This document shows positions 25,001 through 37,300 of a stretch of 64,000 nucleotides of DNA, in pieces; positions within the stretch are counted from its first letter, which is position 1, and every line of letters starts with the position of its first letter. The translations under genes were made by a program, and so were the position numbers. The stretch lies in contig NC_064539.1 in NCBI RefSeq assembly GCF_023856365.1, positions 21,703,019 through 21,767,018 of the forward strand. The letters are read 5' to 3'. The stretch is from Brienomyrus brachyistius. Taxonomy: Eukaryota > Chordata > Actinopteri > Osteoglossiformes > Mormyridae. Under the pieces are notes generated by a model, which had not been told where the DNA came from, searched no databases, and was given only the letters and a program-made list of their open reading frames with translations.

Positions 25001-25341
25001 GAAGTAATCCTTCAATGTAAAACAGCGGAGTGTATTTTGCCAGATGGGTGATAAAAGACACTTGCGCCTTCCGTCTTGGTTTCCGTGCTGTCATCACTGT
25101 GCGGGATCCTGAGCTCGGTCATGAACCTTTGGTGGGGTCTTGCTGTTCTTTTTCTAGCAGGAATGTCGAGGGTAACCTGTGCCGGCGCGGAGTCTTGCCG
25201 TTGGGAGAATGCCCCATGCTCTTAATCTCACACCTCTGCTGCCGTCCGCAGAGTGCTGGGTTAAAAGGCACGCTTTGTGCGTCTGCCCTTGGCCTCACGC
25301 TAGCTTTGTGTTAAATTTCAATCTCTTGGTGAGACAACTGC
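22097..25341. other. Gene-free stretch between minisatellites
   Basis: No gene seen. At 22390-22860 a T-rich tract with tgtaaataaatgg near its end resembles a retroelement 3' end or LTR, but no matching partner or terminal repeat was found. Confidence 0.5.
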
Positions 25342-26648
25342 AGGCGTGGCCTGGTTTTGGTCTGCTTGGGCCCTGATGTGGGCATGGCCTGGGTTTGATC
25401 TGCTTGGGCCCTGATGTGGGAGTGGCCTGGGTTTGGTCTGCCTGGGCCCTGGTGTGGGTGTGGCCTGGTTTTGGTCTGCCTGGGCCCTGGTGTGGGTGTG
25501 GCCTTGGTTTAGTCTGCCTGGGTCCTAGTGTGGGTGTGGCCTGGTTTTGGTCTGCCTGGTCCCTGATGTGGGTGTGGCCTGGTTTTGGTCTGCCTGGGCC
25601 CTGGTGTGAGTGTGGCCTGGGTTTGGTCTGCCTGGTCCCTGATGTGGGTGTGGCCAGGTTTTGGTCTGCCTGGTCCCTGATGTGGGTGTGGCCTGGTTTT
25701 GGTCTGCCTGGTCCCTGATGTGGGTGTGGCCTGGTTTTGGTCTGCCTGGGCCCTGATGTGGGCGTGGCCTGGGTTTAGTCTGCCTGGGCCCTGGTGTGGG
25801 TGTGGCCTGGGTTTGGTCTGCCTGGGCCCTGATGTGGGCATGGCCTGGGTTTAGTTTGCCTTAGCCCTGGTGTGGGTGTGGCCTGGGTTTAGTCTGTCTG
25901 GGCCCTGATGTGGGCGTGGCTTGGGTTTTGGTCTGCCTGGGCCCTGGTGTGGGCGTGGCTTGGGTTTTGGTCTGCCTGGGCCCTGGTGTGGGTGTGGCCT
26001 GGGTTTGGTCTCCCTGGGCCCTGGTGTGGGTGTGGCCTGGGTTTGGTCTGCCTGGGCCCTGGTGTGGGCGTGGCTTGGGTTTTGGTCTGCCTGGGCCCTG
26101 GTGTGGGCGTGGCTTGGGTTTTGGTCTGCCTGGGCCCTGGTGTGGGTGTGGCCTGGGTTTTGGTCTGCCTGGGCCCTGGTGTGGGTGTGGCCTGGGTTTG
26201 GTCTGCCTGGGCCCTGATGTGGGCGTGGCCTGGGTTTAGTTTGCCTTAGCCCTGGTGTGGGTGTGGCCTGGGTTTAGTCTGTCTGGGCCCTGATGTGGGC
26301 GTGGCTTGGGTTTTGGTCTGCCTGGGCCCTGGTGTGGGCGTGGCTTGGGTTTTGGTCTGCCTGGGCCCTGGTGTGGGTGTGGCCTGGGTTTTGTCTCCCT
26401 GGGCCCTGGTGTGGGTGTGGCCTGGGTTTGGTCTGCCTGGGCCCTGGTGTGGGCATGGCTTGGGTTTTGGTCTGCCTGGGCCCTAGTGTGGGCGTGGCTT
26501 GGGTTTTGGTCTGCCTGGGCCCTGGTGTGGGTGTGGCCTGGGTTTTGGTCTGCCTGGGCCCTGGTGTGGGTGTGGCCTGGGTTTTGGTCTGCCTGGGCCC
26601 TGGTGTGGGTGTGGCCTGGGTTTTGGTCTGCCTGGGCCCTGGTATGCG
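25342..26648. repeat. G-rich minisatellite, 38/39-bp unit, about 34 copies, with 385-bp higher-order duplication
   Basis: The unit contains gtggcctgggttttggtctg followed by cctgggccctggtgtgggt. Length varies by one base in the T run. A rare variant, ttgccttagccctgg, occurs at 25858 and again 385 bp later at 26243. The units after each copy repeat in the same order, including a tctccctggg variant, so about ten units were duplicated as a block. Confidence 0.95.
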
Positions 26649-28557
26649 TGCTCAGAGCTCAGCTCTGTTGCTGGGACTCTTCTGCTGCCTCTGCACTTTG
26701 TTTTTGGTGTCATGTTGTCAGCTGTTAACATTACTAGCCGTCACAACTGTGCTCTTTCTGCAGTTTCCTGTATCCTGTGTTTGTATTCAGTCCTCATGCT
26801 GACCTTTGCCTGTTTCAATGTGCTTCTCCTTGCGCTGACAGAGCAGCGACCTCCTGTTTCTGATGTCTTGTAAAGCTAGGACATTCAGTTCCTCCTTAGC
26901 TCTCTCCACAAGGACGTGTTGATCAGCTAAACATGAGCTGACCTCCTTCAGACTCGCTCCTTCTTGTTAAAATTATGGACCAGTGCTTCTGCTGTAACAT
27001 AAGTATTTCATGGCTGTTTATAAGCTAATTCTAATTAAGTGTGACATCCCCCCCTACCTAGGTTATTGCCCGGATAGTCCCAGAACACTTTGGGTTCGAC
27101 AGGGAGGTGTGAGAGGCGGACCTCTCAGTCCAGATGGGAGAATCTAGGTCTGGGGGCTGCCCATCTGTTACTCAGGGGGCAGGGGGGCATGTTCAGGTGT
27201 TCAGAACCATCAGGTGTTTGGCTGTGGCTCACGGTGGGGGTCAGTTTTAATTAGTGTTAATCCTGCAGGACGTGCTGGGCTACCATGTTGGTTCATTTTG
27301 ACGAGCCAGTATGCTGCCGTGACTGAGAATATTTATTAACAACCAAAAGGACGTTCTATTTAAATGATGTATGTTTGCAGTTTCGCATACAACACTGCGC
27401 ATAAGAATATTATGTTTAGATGATCTGCACGTTGGGGTAAAACTGTGATGTCTGTCAAAGAGTGATAGGGCTTGATTTGACCATTGGCTCACCTCATACA
27501 GCTAATCCATACCTCATTGGGCTATTTAACTAATTAAGAGCTGGTGGTGAAACTGATGAATAAATGGAAAGGTTAAGGTGCCCCTGAGGAACAACTTGGG
27601 AACTGAAGCGGCGTTCATCTAGTCATCCAACAAGTTATCAGTACCTTTTTGGAGAACAGAAGGTTTTGTTTTTAGTGATTATATTGTTGCTCTTGATTAG
27701 CATATGTTCTAATTGTGTTTTTTTTCCTGATCAAATGTTTTTCTGTGGATAACACCAGTAATGCCAGGACACTGGGCCCAGTGCTAGGAAGCGTGGATTA
27801 ACGAGGCAGGAAAGCAAATTTAATTACACATGGTGATATATTTCATACAGGTGTTATACAGCTTAACCAGAGGACCACCCCCCCCCAGAACACCACAGAA
27901 TAAAAGCACAGATATACTTTGATCAGGCCCAGGGAATTGTGGGTCGTGCTGGTAGAAGCCTGTGGGACAGCCTAGGCAAACTTCACTGCCCCAGTTTCAC
28001 TTTGTCTTGGATGATCTCCTCGGGTGGGGTCCAGGTCAGCCTGAAGATGGCACCCTAGGTGGCCGCCTATGTCGCCCAATGGGTTGACAGGGGTGGAGTG
28101 TGGGGGGTGTCTGCATCGCTGTTACCCCAACACCTGATGGGAAGGCGTTCTTGGAGAGCAGGGATATGAAGTAGGCAGGGCTGCGCGTTCTGCCCCAGGA
28201 TGGCGTGGAAGTGGGGGGTGGGGAGGCAACGTTCTCCACCAAGAGCGAAGTGCTGATCCAACAGTAAATAACAATAACTTACAATGGAGCCATGACATCC
28301 AGCATTCCATAGAGTTATACTTTAAATATATTTCACTCTTTAAAAAACAACACTTTCTTTAAAACAAAGAACATAAGTACAGCTCCCAAACAACTCAAAT
28401 AAGTCAGACATTTAAACAACAAATTATGAAGTTAGATGGCAGGATCAGTACAATAATGCAGAATTATATGATCGTTACGAGGCGATATCTACACGGTGAG
28501 GTGATAGTGGGTCTGCCACAGCCTGCTGCCCACGGCAACCTGCTGCTGCTTTGCTCC
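26649..28557. other. Gene-free stretch
   Basis: Unique sequence, AT-rich from 27240 to 27900. No features beyond short chance frames. Confidence 0.55.
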
Positions 28558-28890
28558 TTAAGCCTGGGCTGACACAACTAGTGACTCAATGGATGCATCC
28601 CCCTTCCTATCTGGCCCACAGCCCTTGGAGATCTTAACACGCCTGGGATAGCCCCGCAGGATGCACTGGGCTCTGAGGCGGGGCTCGTACAGGATGGGGA
28701 CGCCCACGATTGGCCATCGGTCACACGTGACGGGGAATGACAAGTTTAGCTGGAGTACGGGCTGTGGGCGTGGCAAGCCCTCACTGGCCTATATTCGAAG
28801 CTGATTTGCAGCTGTGCAGGTGCGCGGTACACAGCAAAGGCAGTGCAGACATCCAGCTTTGGACTGATGGCGCCTTTTGAAGGGGGGCCC
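28558..28890 (-). pseudogene. Coding-like block of unknown identity, frame-disrupted
   Basis: On the minus strand, 28890-28746 reads SPKLDVCTAFAVYRAPAQLQ then ISFEYRPV and stops at 28748-28746. An overlapping frame then reads LNLSFPVTCDRWPIVGVPIL, YEPRLRAQCILRGYPRRVKI and SKGCGPDRKGD to a stop at 28560-28558. Third codon positions are strongly C/G in the middle, as in real exons. The family is not recognised. A decayed gene fragment or adjacent exons with an unseen splice are both possible. It lies about 0.3 kb past the fgf10 polyadenylation signal on the same strand. Confidence 0.25.
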
Positions 28891-29169
28891 TGACAGGCTG
28901 GGACATAACTGTGGCCAGAAATTGCTTATTTTAGGAGCTCTGGCTGCCGCTGATGTCATGTGGGGCGGGCCTTACAGGCAAAGGCGACGCCCTCGGAGAG
29001 GCGCATGTGCTGGGCGTCATGGCGACCTAATGGGACACATCCCTAAGGACAGCCAGCGCCGAGCTCTGGGCCACTCATCCTCGGGGATCACCTACCGAAC
29101 GCGGCAAACGTATGGCAAAGGAGGGGCTTGGGGACGGCATTGCTGTGAACCGCGATTCAGTTTCTTTCT

Positions 29170-29514
29170 TTAAATATCACATAAAATAAATAATTTATTG
29201 AAACGCAGTCAGAAAATTAAGCTGGAGAGGCCCATGGGAGTGTCCCAGCCAGTGTGTGTGTGGGGGGGGGGGGCAGAGTCCCACCCCTGTCCCTGCCAGC
29301 AGCTTCCAGTATGCATCGCCGTGTGGGCCATGCTAATGGGGGGGGGGGTCGTCCCTCTCGCATCCTCAGCTTCTGAATTTTGTCCATTTGTTGGTTCCAA
29401 ACTGGGTGGCATGCAAAGACCATCCCTCTCTTCCCGGCTGGGTCAGGTGATGCGGGCGTGTCCTGGGCCCCCCTCAGTGGTGCTGGAGTCCCGCTTGGGC
29501 ACACTGGCCGCAAG
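29170..29514 (-). other. fgf10: fgf10 3' UTR (putative)
   Basis: The stretch between the stop codon (29515) and the AATAAA signal contains two G/C-rich homopolymers (29264-29272 and 29339-29348) and no conserved coding frame. The length of about 340 nt is short but plausible. The 3' end is inferred only from the polyadenylation signal. A longer UTR using more distal sites cannot be excluded. Confidence 0.5.
29194..29199 (-). promoter_or_regulatory. Polyadenylation signal AATAAA for fgf10
   Basis: A canonical AATAAA hexamer on the minus strand, about 316 nt past the fgf10 stop codon, set in an AT-rich stretch (29170-29200). It is the first AATAAA noticed downstream of the stop. Its use is inferred, not demonstrated. 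Confidence 0.6.
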
Positions 29515-29706
29515 CTACACCACAATGGGCAGGAAGTGTGTGGCTGTGTTTTTCCGCCTTGTCTTTTTGCCCCGCATGGGCTTGCCATTGGTCATCAGGC
29601 CCACGAACATGGCCTTCTTCTTGTTGCGCCACTCTGCCGACGCATAGGTGTTGTAGCCGTTCTCCTCTATCCGCTCTTTCAGCTTGCAGTCGGGGCTGAA
29701 GTCCCT
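29515..29706 (-). CDS. fgf10: fgf10 coding exon 3 (C-terminal beta-trefoil and stop codon)
   Basis: The acceptor tgtttcag lies just before 29706. Sixty-three codons are followed by TAG at 29517-29515. Phase 0 matches the end of exon 2, giving [33 protein letters not shown] is nearly invariant in FGF10 and keeps the cysteine equivalent to human Cys150 and the isoleucine equivalent to Ile156. The next segment, [20 protein letters not shown], is clearly divergent from typical FGF10 (F-N-W-Q-H-N-G type), while the heparin-binding tail [19 protein letters not shown] is again conserved. The protein ends two residues earlier than the human one. No disabling mutation is seen in this exon. Confidence 0.96.
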   Translation of the reverse strand, partial: RDFSPDCKLKERIEENGYNTYASAEWRNKKKAMFVGLMTNGKPMRGKKTRRKNTATHFLPIVV

Positions 29707-32700
29707 CTGAAACATGGAGGTTAGAGTCAGGGTCAGGGATATGGTTAGAGTTACAGCTCTATAGCCTGCCTGAAGCAGCCAACTCTCATTGCATCAGTGA
29801 CAGCTTTAGTGGTTGAGCACAAGTAACCTTTGACCTTTATCCTGAGTGGAGGACAGTGAAGCCGCAGAGGATTCTGGGTACAGGCACACCGTGATAGACA
29901 TGGCCCTCACCGAGGGCTTCCCAAACCCTACTGTAAGGACGTGAGAAGGTGCAGACGGAGGGGAAAGACAAGGCCTGGACGCGACCGCGTTTTCAGCCGT
30001 ACGAGTAAAGCTCCCCGGTGACCCTCCCCCCTGCTGTGGAATGTTTGCGTGTCTTGGGGCTGTGGAACTGAGATGTAACATTCGCGACACACACAATACA
30101 AAAGGGGGGGGCGAGGGAGAGATGGAGAAGAATGGGCGGGCAGACGGCTCGAGTTTCCCCGGCAGGGAGCGGTGTCAGGCGGGTCGCGCTCGTGCTTTGA
30201 AGGCAGGTGAAGCCCTGGATAATGTTGCCTGCTTCTGAATGGAGGTAAGTACCAGCATGGTGCTATTCATGGGAAGGCCCTGCCCCCCCACCAAAGCCCA
30301 CTTTGGTGAGGGTTCATTCAAGTGCAGTGAAGTGGAACTGTCCTTTAAAACCATCACAAGGCACTTTTTTTTAGGAAGAACAGGACACAGTGTTTCCCAG
30401 TACGGTATCAGCTGCGGGGGTGGGGGAGGGGGGGGGGGCAGGTTGACCTGAGGAACACAGCGGCCGTATCTGGCATACTGCATAAACCGCATTACTGTGT
30501 CAACTGCATTACTGTATAAAGTGCATTACTATGTAAACTGCATTACTGTTTCAACCCCATCACTGTGTAAAGTGCATTACTGCACTGACCACATTACTGC
30601 ATAAACCGCATCACTGCATCAACAGCATTACTGCATTGACCACATTACTGAGTAAACTGCATTATTGTGTCAACCACGTTGCTGCATAAACTGCATTATT
30701 GTGTCAACCGCATTACTGCGTAAACTGCATTACCGCATTGACCTTATTGCGTAAACAGGATGGTCCTGTTTTCAGACTGGTGTTGTTGGTTGTTCTACAT
30801 ATTCTGGGGATTCACTTTCACCTGATCTCACCCAATCCTGCTTGTAGGGATCCCATAGGAATGGGGATGAGTGTGAACAGTATGTGGCCGGCGGGACAGC
30901 ATGCAGTGCACTCACCGAGCCATACAGCTCGCCCTTCTTGTTGATGGCCAGGTAATAGTTGCTGCTCAGCCCTTTGATAGCCACCACTCCCACTTCGACA
31001 GACTTGATCTCTAGGATACCTGCAGGACAGGGGACAGAGGAGAGCAACCCGTTAGCTACGTGCAAACTCATAGAATTTATCGGAACCCCTGCTGGTAGCT
31101 GGTATTTTACATGAGCAGAGCAGCTATCTTTCAGGCCACTGCGCTTCACAGGGGTTCTATGAGGGCAGTTTGGTCTCTGCGGCATGGTAAACGTGTTAAC
31201 CCCGCAAGGGTCCTAAAGACGGCAGGCTCAAATGCTGCCTGCTCAGAAATGCTCTCTGCGAGCAGCCGGAGCCCGTATGTGGGCGTAGCTCCTCATTGGT
31301 CATTGCTAAATTACCATGTGACATTTAGGGCTATGCCACTTTCATTCCGTAATATAATCTCACCTTACAGCATGTTCCAGAAAGATCTGGCACTTTCACA
31401 AACGCCTCGATTTGTCTGTGATCTCGCGTTTGTCAACCATCCAAGGCCCAGCACCACTAATGGAAGAACTGACATCCTTCAGCAGTCAGAGTTCCTGCTC
31501 ATTTTTTGAATAGCAGGGAGTTTAGCTTAGTGATGTCACTCACATTCACAAGACGGCCATGTTGACTGAGGGAACGGCTTCCTTGGGGTGTGTCTCCCTG
31601 GCTCCCCCGCCCCCCTAACCTGTGTGACTTTTACAGTCCTTTCAAGAGGCTGTCACTATGGTGGTGGGGGGGGGGTTAACGGGATGGGAGGGACCCGAGA
31701 ACCTTTGATCAGAAGTTAATTGCAGGGGCCGTTTCCCTTTGAGAGGCGGGCAGGTATGTCAGGGGCCCAGCTAGCCGACGGTCCCGCAGATCCTGACACG
31801 GGGGGGGGGGGGGGCGGCAAGGCATCAGCCTACTAACCACAAGCAAGCAAATCCATAAGCTGATTTAAAACAAACCAGGATCGCCCAGAAATTGGTTCAA
31901 TACCACACGCGCTGTACCCTTTTATAACTTGACAATGGTGCTCAGAAGACTCGCATTCATAAATGAGCGTCGGACTCTGCCATGCCGGTTTCATTACAGC
32001 AGATCCGAGGCACGGACCAGCTGGATTATGGGGCTTGAGTGAGACACGAGTTCTCCGGCTGCCGGCCTGGGCCATCCCAGCCCACACCTGGCAGCAGCGG
32101 CCCTGTAGTTAGACACGCGGATCACACGGATCACACAGGCTGTTTAATTCAGGATCTGAGGACCCGCCAGCCCCAGTGGATCGGGTTCCAACCATTGAGC
32201 AGCATGTAAGGTGACCCGGGCCGCCCCAGGCCCTGCTCCCTGCCTCGGGTTCCTGAATAAGGGGGACTGACAGGTGGGAGAGCGCTGAGAGGATGGGACA
32301 GGGGGATTAGGGGGCACCTGATGGCCCACCGGTACAGGCCGAGTGCTGGGGCAGTGGGAGAGCACACACTTGTGTAGGACTGCACGGACACACACACAGA
32401 GCCAGGAGGTCCTGCAGGCTGGCTGGGGGGGGTCTGAATCACCTGTTGTGGGTATGTCTGATGTGGTGAGCACCAGGCCAATCTGCAGGTAAACGGGCCC
32501 AAAACACTGGGCTCAGACGGCTGTGGCATTCGATGGACCCAAAGCAGAGCTGGGGTGGAAGGTCAGCACGTCCCAGGTACCCATGCAAGCAGCACTGCTC
32601 AGCCGAGTAATGTTCTCCTCTCCTTCTGTCGTCTCCTTCCCTCTCTCCCTCCCTGCCTTTCACCCTCTTCTTCCCTCTCTCAATTTATCTCCCTCTTCCC

Positions 32701-34252
32701 TCTCTCTCCCCCTCCCTCCTTCCCTCTCCCCCTTCTCCACCTCTTTCTCTCTCCTCTCCCCCCTTCTTTCCCTCTAATTCTCTCCCCCCCCTCTTTCCAC
32801 CTCTCCCTCTTTCTCTCCCCCTCCCCAGTACCAGCTGCTCCTGCCCTCCTCCGTGCTTAAACGCACAGAAACATTTTTATGGCCCCTACCTAGAATGGAA
32901 CAGCCACGTTTGTTAACGCAGAAAAGTGTCTGTGTTCTCCACCATCAACATTCTTCTGACGTTACAAAGAGGAACATCTGCATCTGGAGCAGTGTTTATA
33001 AGGCACACACACAAAATCCAAATGCCACCCAGTTCAATTTACTGGTTAATTTAACCCTCACAGTGCAGAGAGAGACTGAGGATAGTTTAAACCGTAATTT
33101 TTGTTTTCCTTTCTGTGTTTCGCTTCCAGTTACTGCTGGGATCACTTGGGCTGACCAGTGTAATCGTCCGTGTGGCTGGCATAGCATTTTCCACTAAGGC
33201 TTTCCAAACACAGAGAGTAATTACGCCCCGTGCTGTTTCACATCCTCGACTGGGGCCTGCAGGCTCTCTGAACGCCAGCTAACCCACGACCTTCCAGGTA
33301 AGAACACGCTGGCTTCCAACTGGTATTATGAAGGCAACCTTGCTGTGTTCTTGCAAAAAGTTCCTCAGGGTGCCCCGACCTTCACCTATGACCTGTGAGG
33401 AGGAGCTCTATAGCCAGCCCTTCCTCTCGCCTGCATCCCCACTGGGTGACTCAGGCCTGCAGGTCAAAGGTCAGGTGGAAGTCCCACAGAGCATGGAGAT
33501 CTAGTTGAGTGAGCGTACTCAGCTGGTGGTCTGAAACCACAGATGGGGAGACGGGGGATTACAATATCACAGAGTGGGACAGTTAGATCGGGGTCCAGGA
33601 GGGCAGGAGACACCCCCATGTGATGAGGCAGTGTGGTCTGGAGACTGTGAGCTGCTGGAGAAATGGGGAGGGGGTAACGTGTATTTCTTGGAACTTAGTA
33701 GCCCCCATATTTGTCCTGCCTTGTTCAACAAGCATGTAACAGCATTGGAATTACCCTGGGAATGCCGATTGCCGCTCTGTGACAGCAGCTCCTTCTCAGC
33801 CACCCCCCCTCCCCCCGTCACACACCCCCCTCCCTTGCCGTTAAAAGAACCAGCATCCTCATTAAGGTCCCCGTGGAGGCCGCCTGCACCGCACTGCTGA
33901 TGACGGGACCGAGCCCTTTGATCAGGCTCTGTCCCAGGCGGGCTTCCCGGCACCGCCCGTCCCCCTGGCCCGGGGCTGGGGGCCACAGTTTAACTGGATC
34001 TGTCTGAAAGGTCCACAGGCAGCTCCTCAATGAGATCTACATGTGTGCAACACAAACAACATGAGTTTGTCAAAAAATAAAAGGAGAGAGGGAGATGTGT
34101 CAGCTCAGTGAAACTCATCGAATTTTTCATTTCTGTTATATTAAACTTTCCCCAAAGCCAGGACAAAATAATATTTATTCTACTTCCCCTTTTTTGATGC
34201 TATTTGCTAATAGAATATCATTTATTGAGTTGCTGGAAGACTGCCCCACCGC

Positions 34253-34307
<55 letters not shown>

Positions 34308-37300
34308 TAATTGCTACGTATCTTTTGTATTTTATTTTTTTAATTGGGCACAGTTCAGGCCACACTCATTTACATCTGTTGGGAAAGCCGTGAGGTGCGA
34401 GGACCTCCCATTCAGGCCCCGGAGCACTGCCATGTGGCCTTGTCCCTCTGCCTGACTGGCAGTTCCTCTCTGTATCTTATTACTTTAAGAAACCAGTAAT
34501 TTCATTTTTTATTTTAGTTCAACTACATTTTCTTTATGGTTTTTCTGTTTCCTTAGAAGATACATTGATACCACACTGCCAAGCTGCACGCAATTTCATC
34601 TTGGCTGGGAACACTTAAACCAGCTCCAGATACTCAGGCGAATGCAAAAACACAAAACTAAACAAAACACAGACATTGGTCTGCACACAGAAACACACAT
34701 TCCAGGTATTGGTCCTCCCTGCCCCTAGATGGCAGCAAACAACCCAAAATCAAAAGCACTTCTACCAATGTTCTCTTCACACAGCAAGATGACGATAAAT
34801 ATCTCCTGATTCCAAGGCATTCTAATGAAAATAAATTCACCAATGTGAAGAACACACAGTATGTTAAACAAGCGACATGCCATATGCGGTGAAAATCGCT
34901 CATTGTTAGTACTAGAACGTTTTGTTGCATTTCATGGCAAAGCAGGGCAAAAGATGCACAATGAAAATGTCACCAGATCGTAGGAACATCTACAGGACAT
35001 CACCACAGACAGAGCTTAGGGTCTGGCTGGTTTCTTGTGAGTGAGAAATATGTGTCCGTGCAAGTCCCCCCTCTACCCCCACCCTGCACATACACATCAA
35101 TGTGGCAGCCAACAGACTCCAGGTCCAACCCCCCACCCCACCAATCTAAATGTCAGCACAGGCACCCATGGTGCTGGGAAGGGGGGCCTCGGTGTGGGAA
35201 CCAGCCGAATTAGAGGCCAGTAAAGCAGCGGGGGTGGGATATGGGATCTGTGCCGGATAAGATCCAGGACTCCTGGTTCAGTCACCAGTTGCCTGAGGAC
35301 TGCCCCCACCCTCTCACACACTCGCAGTGGGTAATTACGCGGCATTCCTGCCTGCTCCTTAAAAGCGGCCCTGCTGCTCCTTCTCCTACATCTCCCCCCC
35401 CCCCCCTCCCACTGCATGCTCGGGGGGGTCAGGTGGGGGAGGCCCCTGCAGCCCCAAGTCGGCTGTACCTACGCACGATCACAGCACTTGGCCCACTGGC
35501 TTCACCATATTCACTTGCATCGCTATGTTAAAATGCTGTTAGCATGCTGGCTAGTGCATGGGCTAGTTCATGTGTTAGCTTGCAGGTTAGGGCATGGGTT
35601 AGCACATGTGCTAGTGTCCGGGTCAGCACACTGGTTACTGCATGGGGTAGCATATGAGTTAGTTTGCAGGTTAGCACACTGGCTGCTGCATCGGCCCTGC
35701 TGAGTCAAGTCCCCTCAGTTGTCGCAGCTGGGACGGCACTCCTTGGTGCATGACAGAAATGACCTTAGGTGATTTCCCCCGAACTGATGAGTCTGCGTTT
35801 GTGGGTGCCCGATGGACAGAGGGGCTAAAACCAGTGCTAATGAGAGACAGATGAAACGACAATGTCTCTGTGACAGGGGCCCGGTCCGTTTTGGCCTGGC
35901 CCACTGTAGCCACTAAATGGCACCCTGCCACTCTCAAACGGACTGAAGTGGCAGGGCGGTTTGAAAGGAGGACACTTCAAGTGCCAGGCGGTTTGCGGGG
36001 AAGAAGGGGGCATGGACATGATGACAGCCAAGCACGGCAGCACCTCCGTATCGACTGGGATCTGACGGGTCCGGAAGGCGACGGGCCTGCAGCCCGGGCC
36101 GGACCGGGAGCCTCACGCACAGGCATGCCATCTGGACATGCTGGTGGTCGGGTGCAATGGGCCGGAGAATGCGAGAGTTTGCACGCAGGGCCAGGGCCGG
36201 CCGGGAGCTATTCAGTGCGGTGAATCGGGGAAATCTGTAGCTTATTTCCAGAATGTTCCGCTGCACTGGTGATTGACGCCGCTGTGAATTAAGCCACGGA
36301 CTGCGGGATTAGCTGAAAAATGAGACGTGCGCGTGGAGCGGAGGAGGAGGACAGGAGTGACCGCGAGCTCCAGGCTGGCCACAGAAAAATCCCCACGATG
36401 GGCGAATAAACTGACCACGAGAAACAAAAAGCGAGAGAAGAGTATGTCAGAGGCCTGCTCCGTTCTGTGTGTGAACAAGACACACAAGCCCAAAAATGTG
36501 GGGAATCTGAACAACAAAGTGTGTGTGTGTGTGTGTGTGTGTGGGGTGGGGGGTGCAGGCAGGCCTAGGCTAAGGGCACTTATGTGAATAAATTTAGATT
36601 AACGTGACTGGAGGCCTCCCTATGGCCTGGGAGCTTGACCGGTCCAGTCCAGTCTGCTGGGTAAGGAGGAGCTGCTCCCAGCCGTGGCCTGGCCGATCTC
36701 ACAGCAGACACCAGGGCCAGAGGATGCCATTTCTGTCTTTCACCGCGCCTGGCACAAATGGTGCTCTCATTAAGCTAATGGGTGTCAGAGGTCAGCCATA
36801 CATCTGGTCCCACGTATCTGAGGTTTCGGGGACTGGGAGGTGGGGGTGGGCAGGGGCCAAAAGGCACGGGCTGCAGCACAGTCATGCCAGAGCCGTGGGA
36901 GCATGTGACTCAGATGGACAGACGGAAGATGCTCCTGCGAACGAATACGAAGGTTTTCATTGGTTAAGTCAGTCACGTGCTGATGAGCTGATTGGCTGAG
37001 ATGGATAGAGTGGCTGCTGACCTTCTACCCCCCCTCTAATGAGCTCCATGCACACTGAGATAATGACCTGAAGGGGAGGAGGATCCTCCCCAACACAGGT
37101 CACGCACACACAGGCAAACATACGTGTGCACAATTAGGGATAGTCAGGCAATGCCCTGGGGGGCCGCAGCCATGACCACAGTCACACCACAAAAAGTCAT
37201 CCGACACGACCGTGCTCGACCGCACTCGGTTACATGTGCGAGACCAGCATCGGTGAGTCACTGTGTGGGTGAGTGCTGTCAGAGTGCTGGGTCCACCAGC

